Program-made: the position numbers and the translations under genes
The notes under the pieces: generated by a model
The model's input: only the letters and a program-made list of their open reading frames with translations
Told to the model about the DNA's origin: nothing
The model's database searches: none
Shown: one piece after another, positions 28,334 through 28,500 of the stretch
How the letters are laid out: every line of letters starts with the position of its first letter
How positions within the stretch are numbered: position 1 is the first letter of the stretch
Assembly: GCA_012295275.1 (NCBI GenBank)
Contig: CM022672.1
Coordinates: 25,515,930 to 25,544,429 of the forward strand
DNA: 28,500 nt
Direction of reading: 5' to 3'
DNA from: Chrysomallon squamiferum
Taxonomy: Eukaryota > Mollusca > Gastropoda > Neomphalida > Peltospiridae

Positions 28334-28500
28334 GTATGATGACATGTAATTAAGTGTATAATTGGTTTCCATAAATCAGTTTTATTTTAATTGTTTTCAG
28401 ACTGTCTGTATGCTTATAACGTTAAATAGAACTTGCTGAAATATCACAAATATATATACAGGTACTGGACCAATTATCTGGTGTCTTGAAATCCTGAAAG

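Noticed and set aside
28401-28500. Candidate fifth DNase II exon (acceptors ending 28400 or 28461)
   Set aside because: The first gives a stop after nine codons; the second gives TGPIIWCLEILK, which does not resemble DNase II. The true next exon is probably beyond the window.

Overview
This is nuclear DNA of an invertebrate animal. It is strongly AT-rich, with canonical GT-AG introns (about 100 bp to 2.4 kb), very many microsatellites ((TG)n, (TC)n/(AG)n, (TA)n, (AAT)n) and a broken pogo/Tigger-type transposon. The protein families point to a protostome. The repeat style would fit a mollusc or another lophotrochozoan, but that is a guess from style and not a proven assignment.

Four protein-coding genes can be rebuilt exon by exon with consistent splice phases. 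(1) Positions 299-7803, plus strand: the 3' nine exons of a secreted astacin-family zinc metalloprotease (catalytic domain end, EGF, CUB, a Cys-rich segment, two thrombospondin type 1 repeats); its 5' exons lie left of the window. (2) Positions 14423-9643, minus strand: an NKRF-like RNA-binding protein in four coding exons, with a Gly/Tyr/RGG-rich N-terminus, four dsRBD-like domains, an acidic linker and a C-terminal R3H domain. Its last exon holds an apparent one-base frame change. (3) Positions 26049-19104, minus strand: a complete 14-exon GTF2H4 (TFIIH subunit p52) gene. (4) Positions 26604-28333, plus strand: the first four exons of a DNase II gene, running off the right edge.

Layout: genes 1 and 2 are tail to tail across 7804-9642; genes 2 and 3 are head to tail on the minus strand, separated by about 4.7 kb (14435-19103) with no coding sequence that I can support; genes 3 and 4 are head to head across 554 bp that must hold both promoters and that also contains a hAT-like MITE. 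I see no operon-like logic. Gene 1 acts outside the cell, gene 4 probably in lysosomes or outside the cell, and genes 2 and 3 in the nucleus.

The points most worth a second look are the frame break in the NKRF-like gene, a 39-bp minisatellite whose every unit carries a copy of a splice donor, a possible alternative terminal exon that would drop the TSP1 repeats of the metalloprotease, and the unusual domain combinations of genes 1 and 2.
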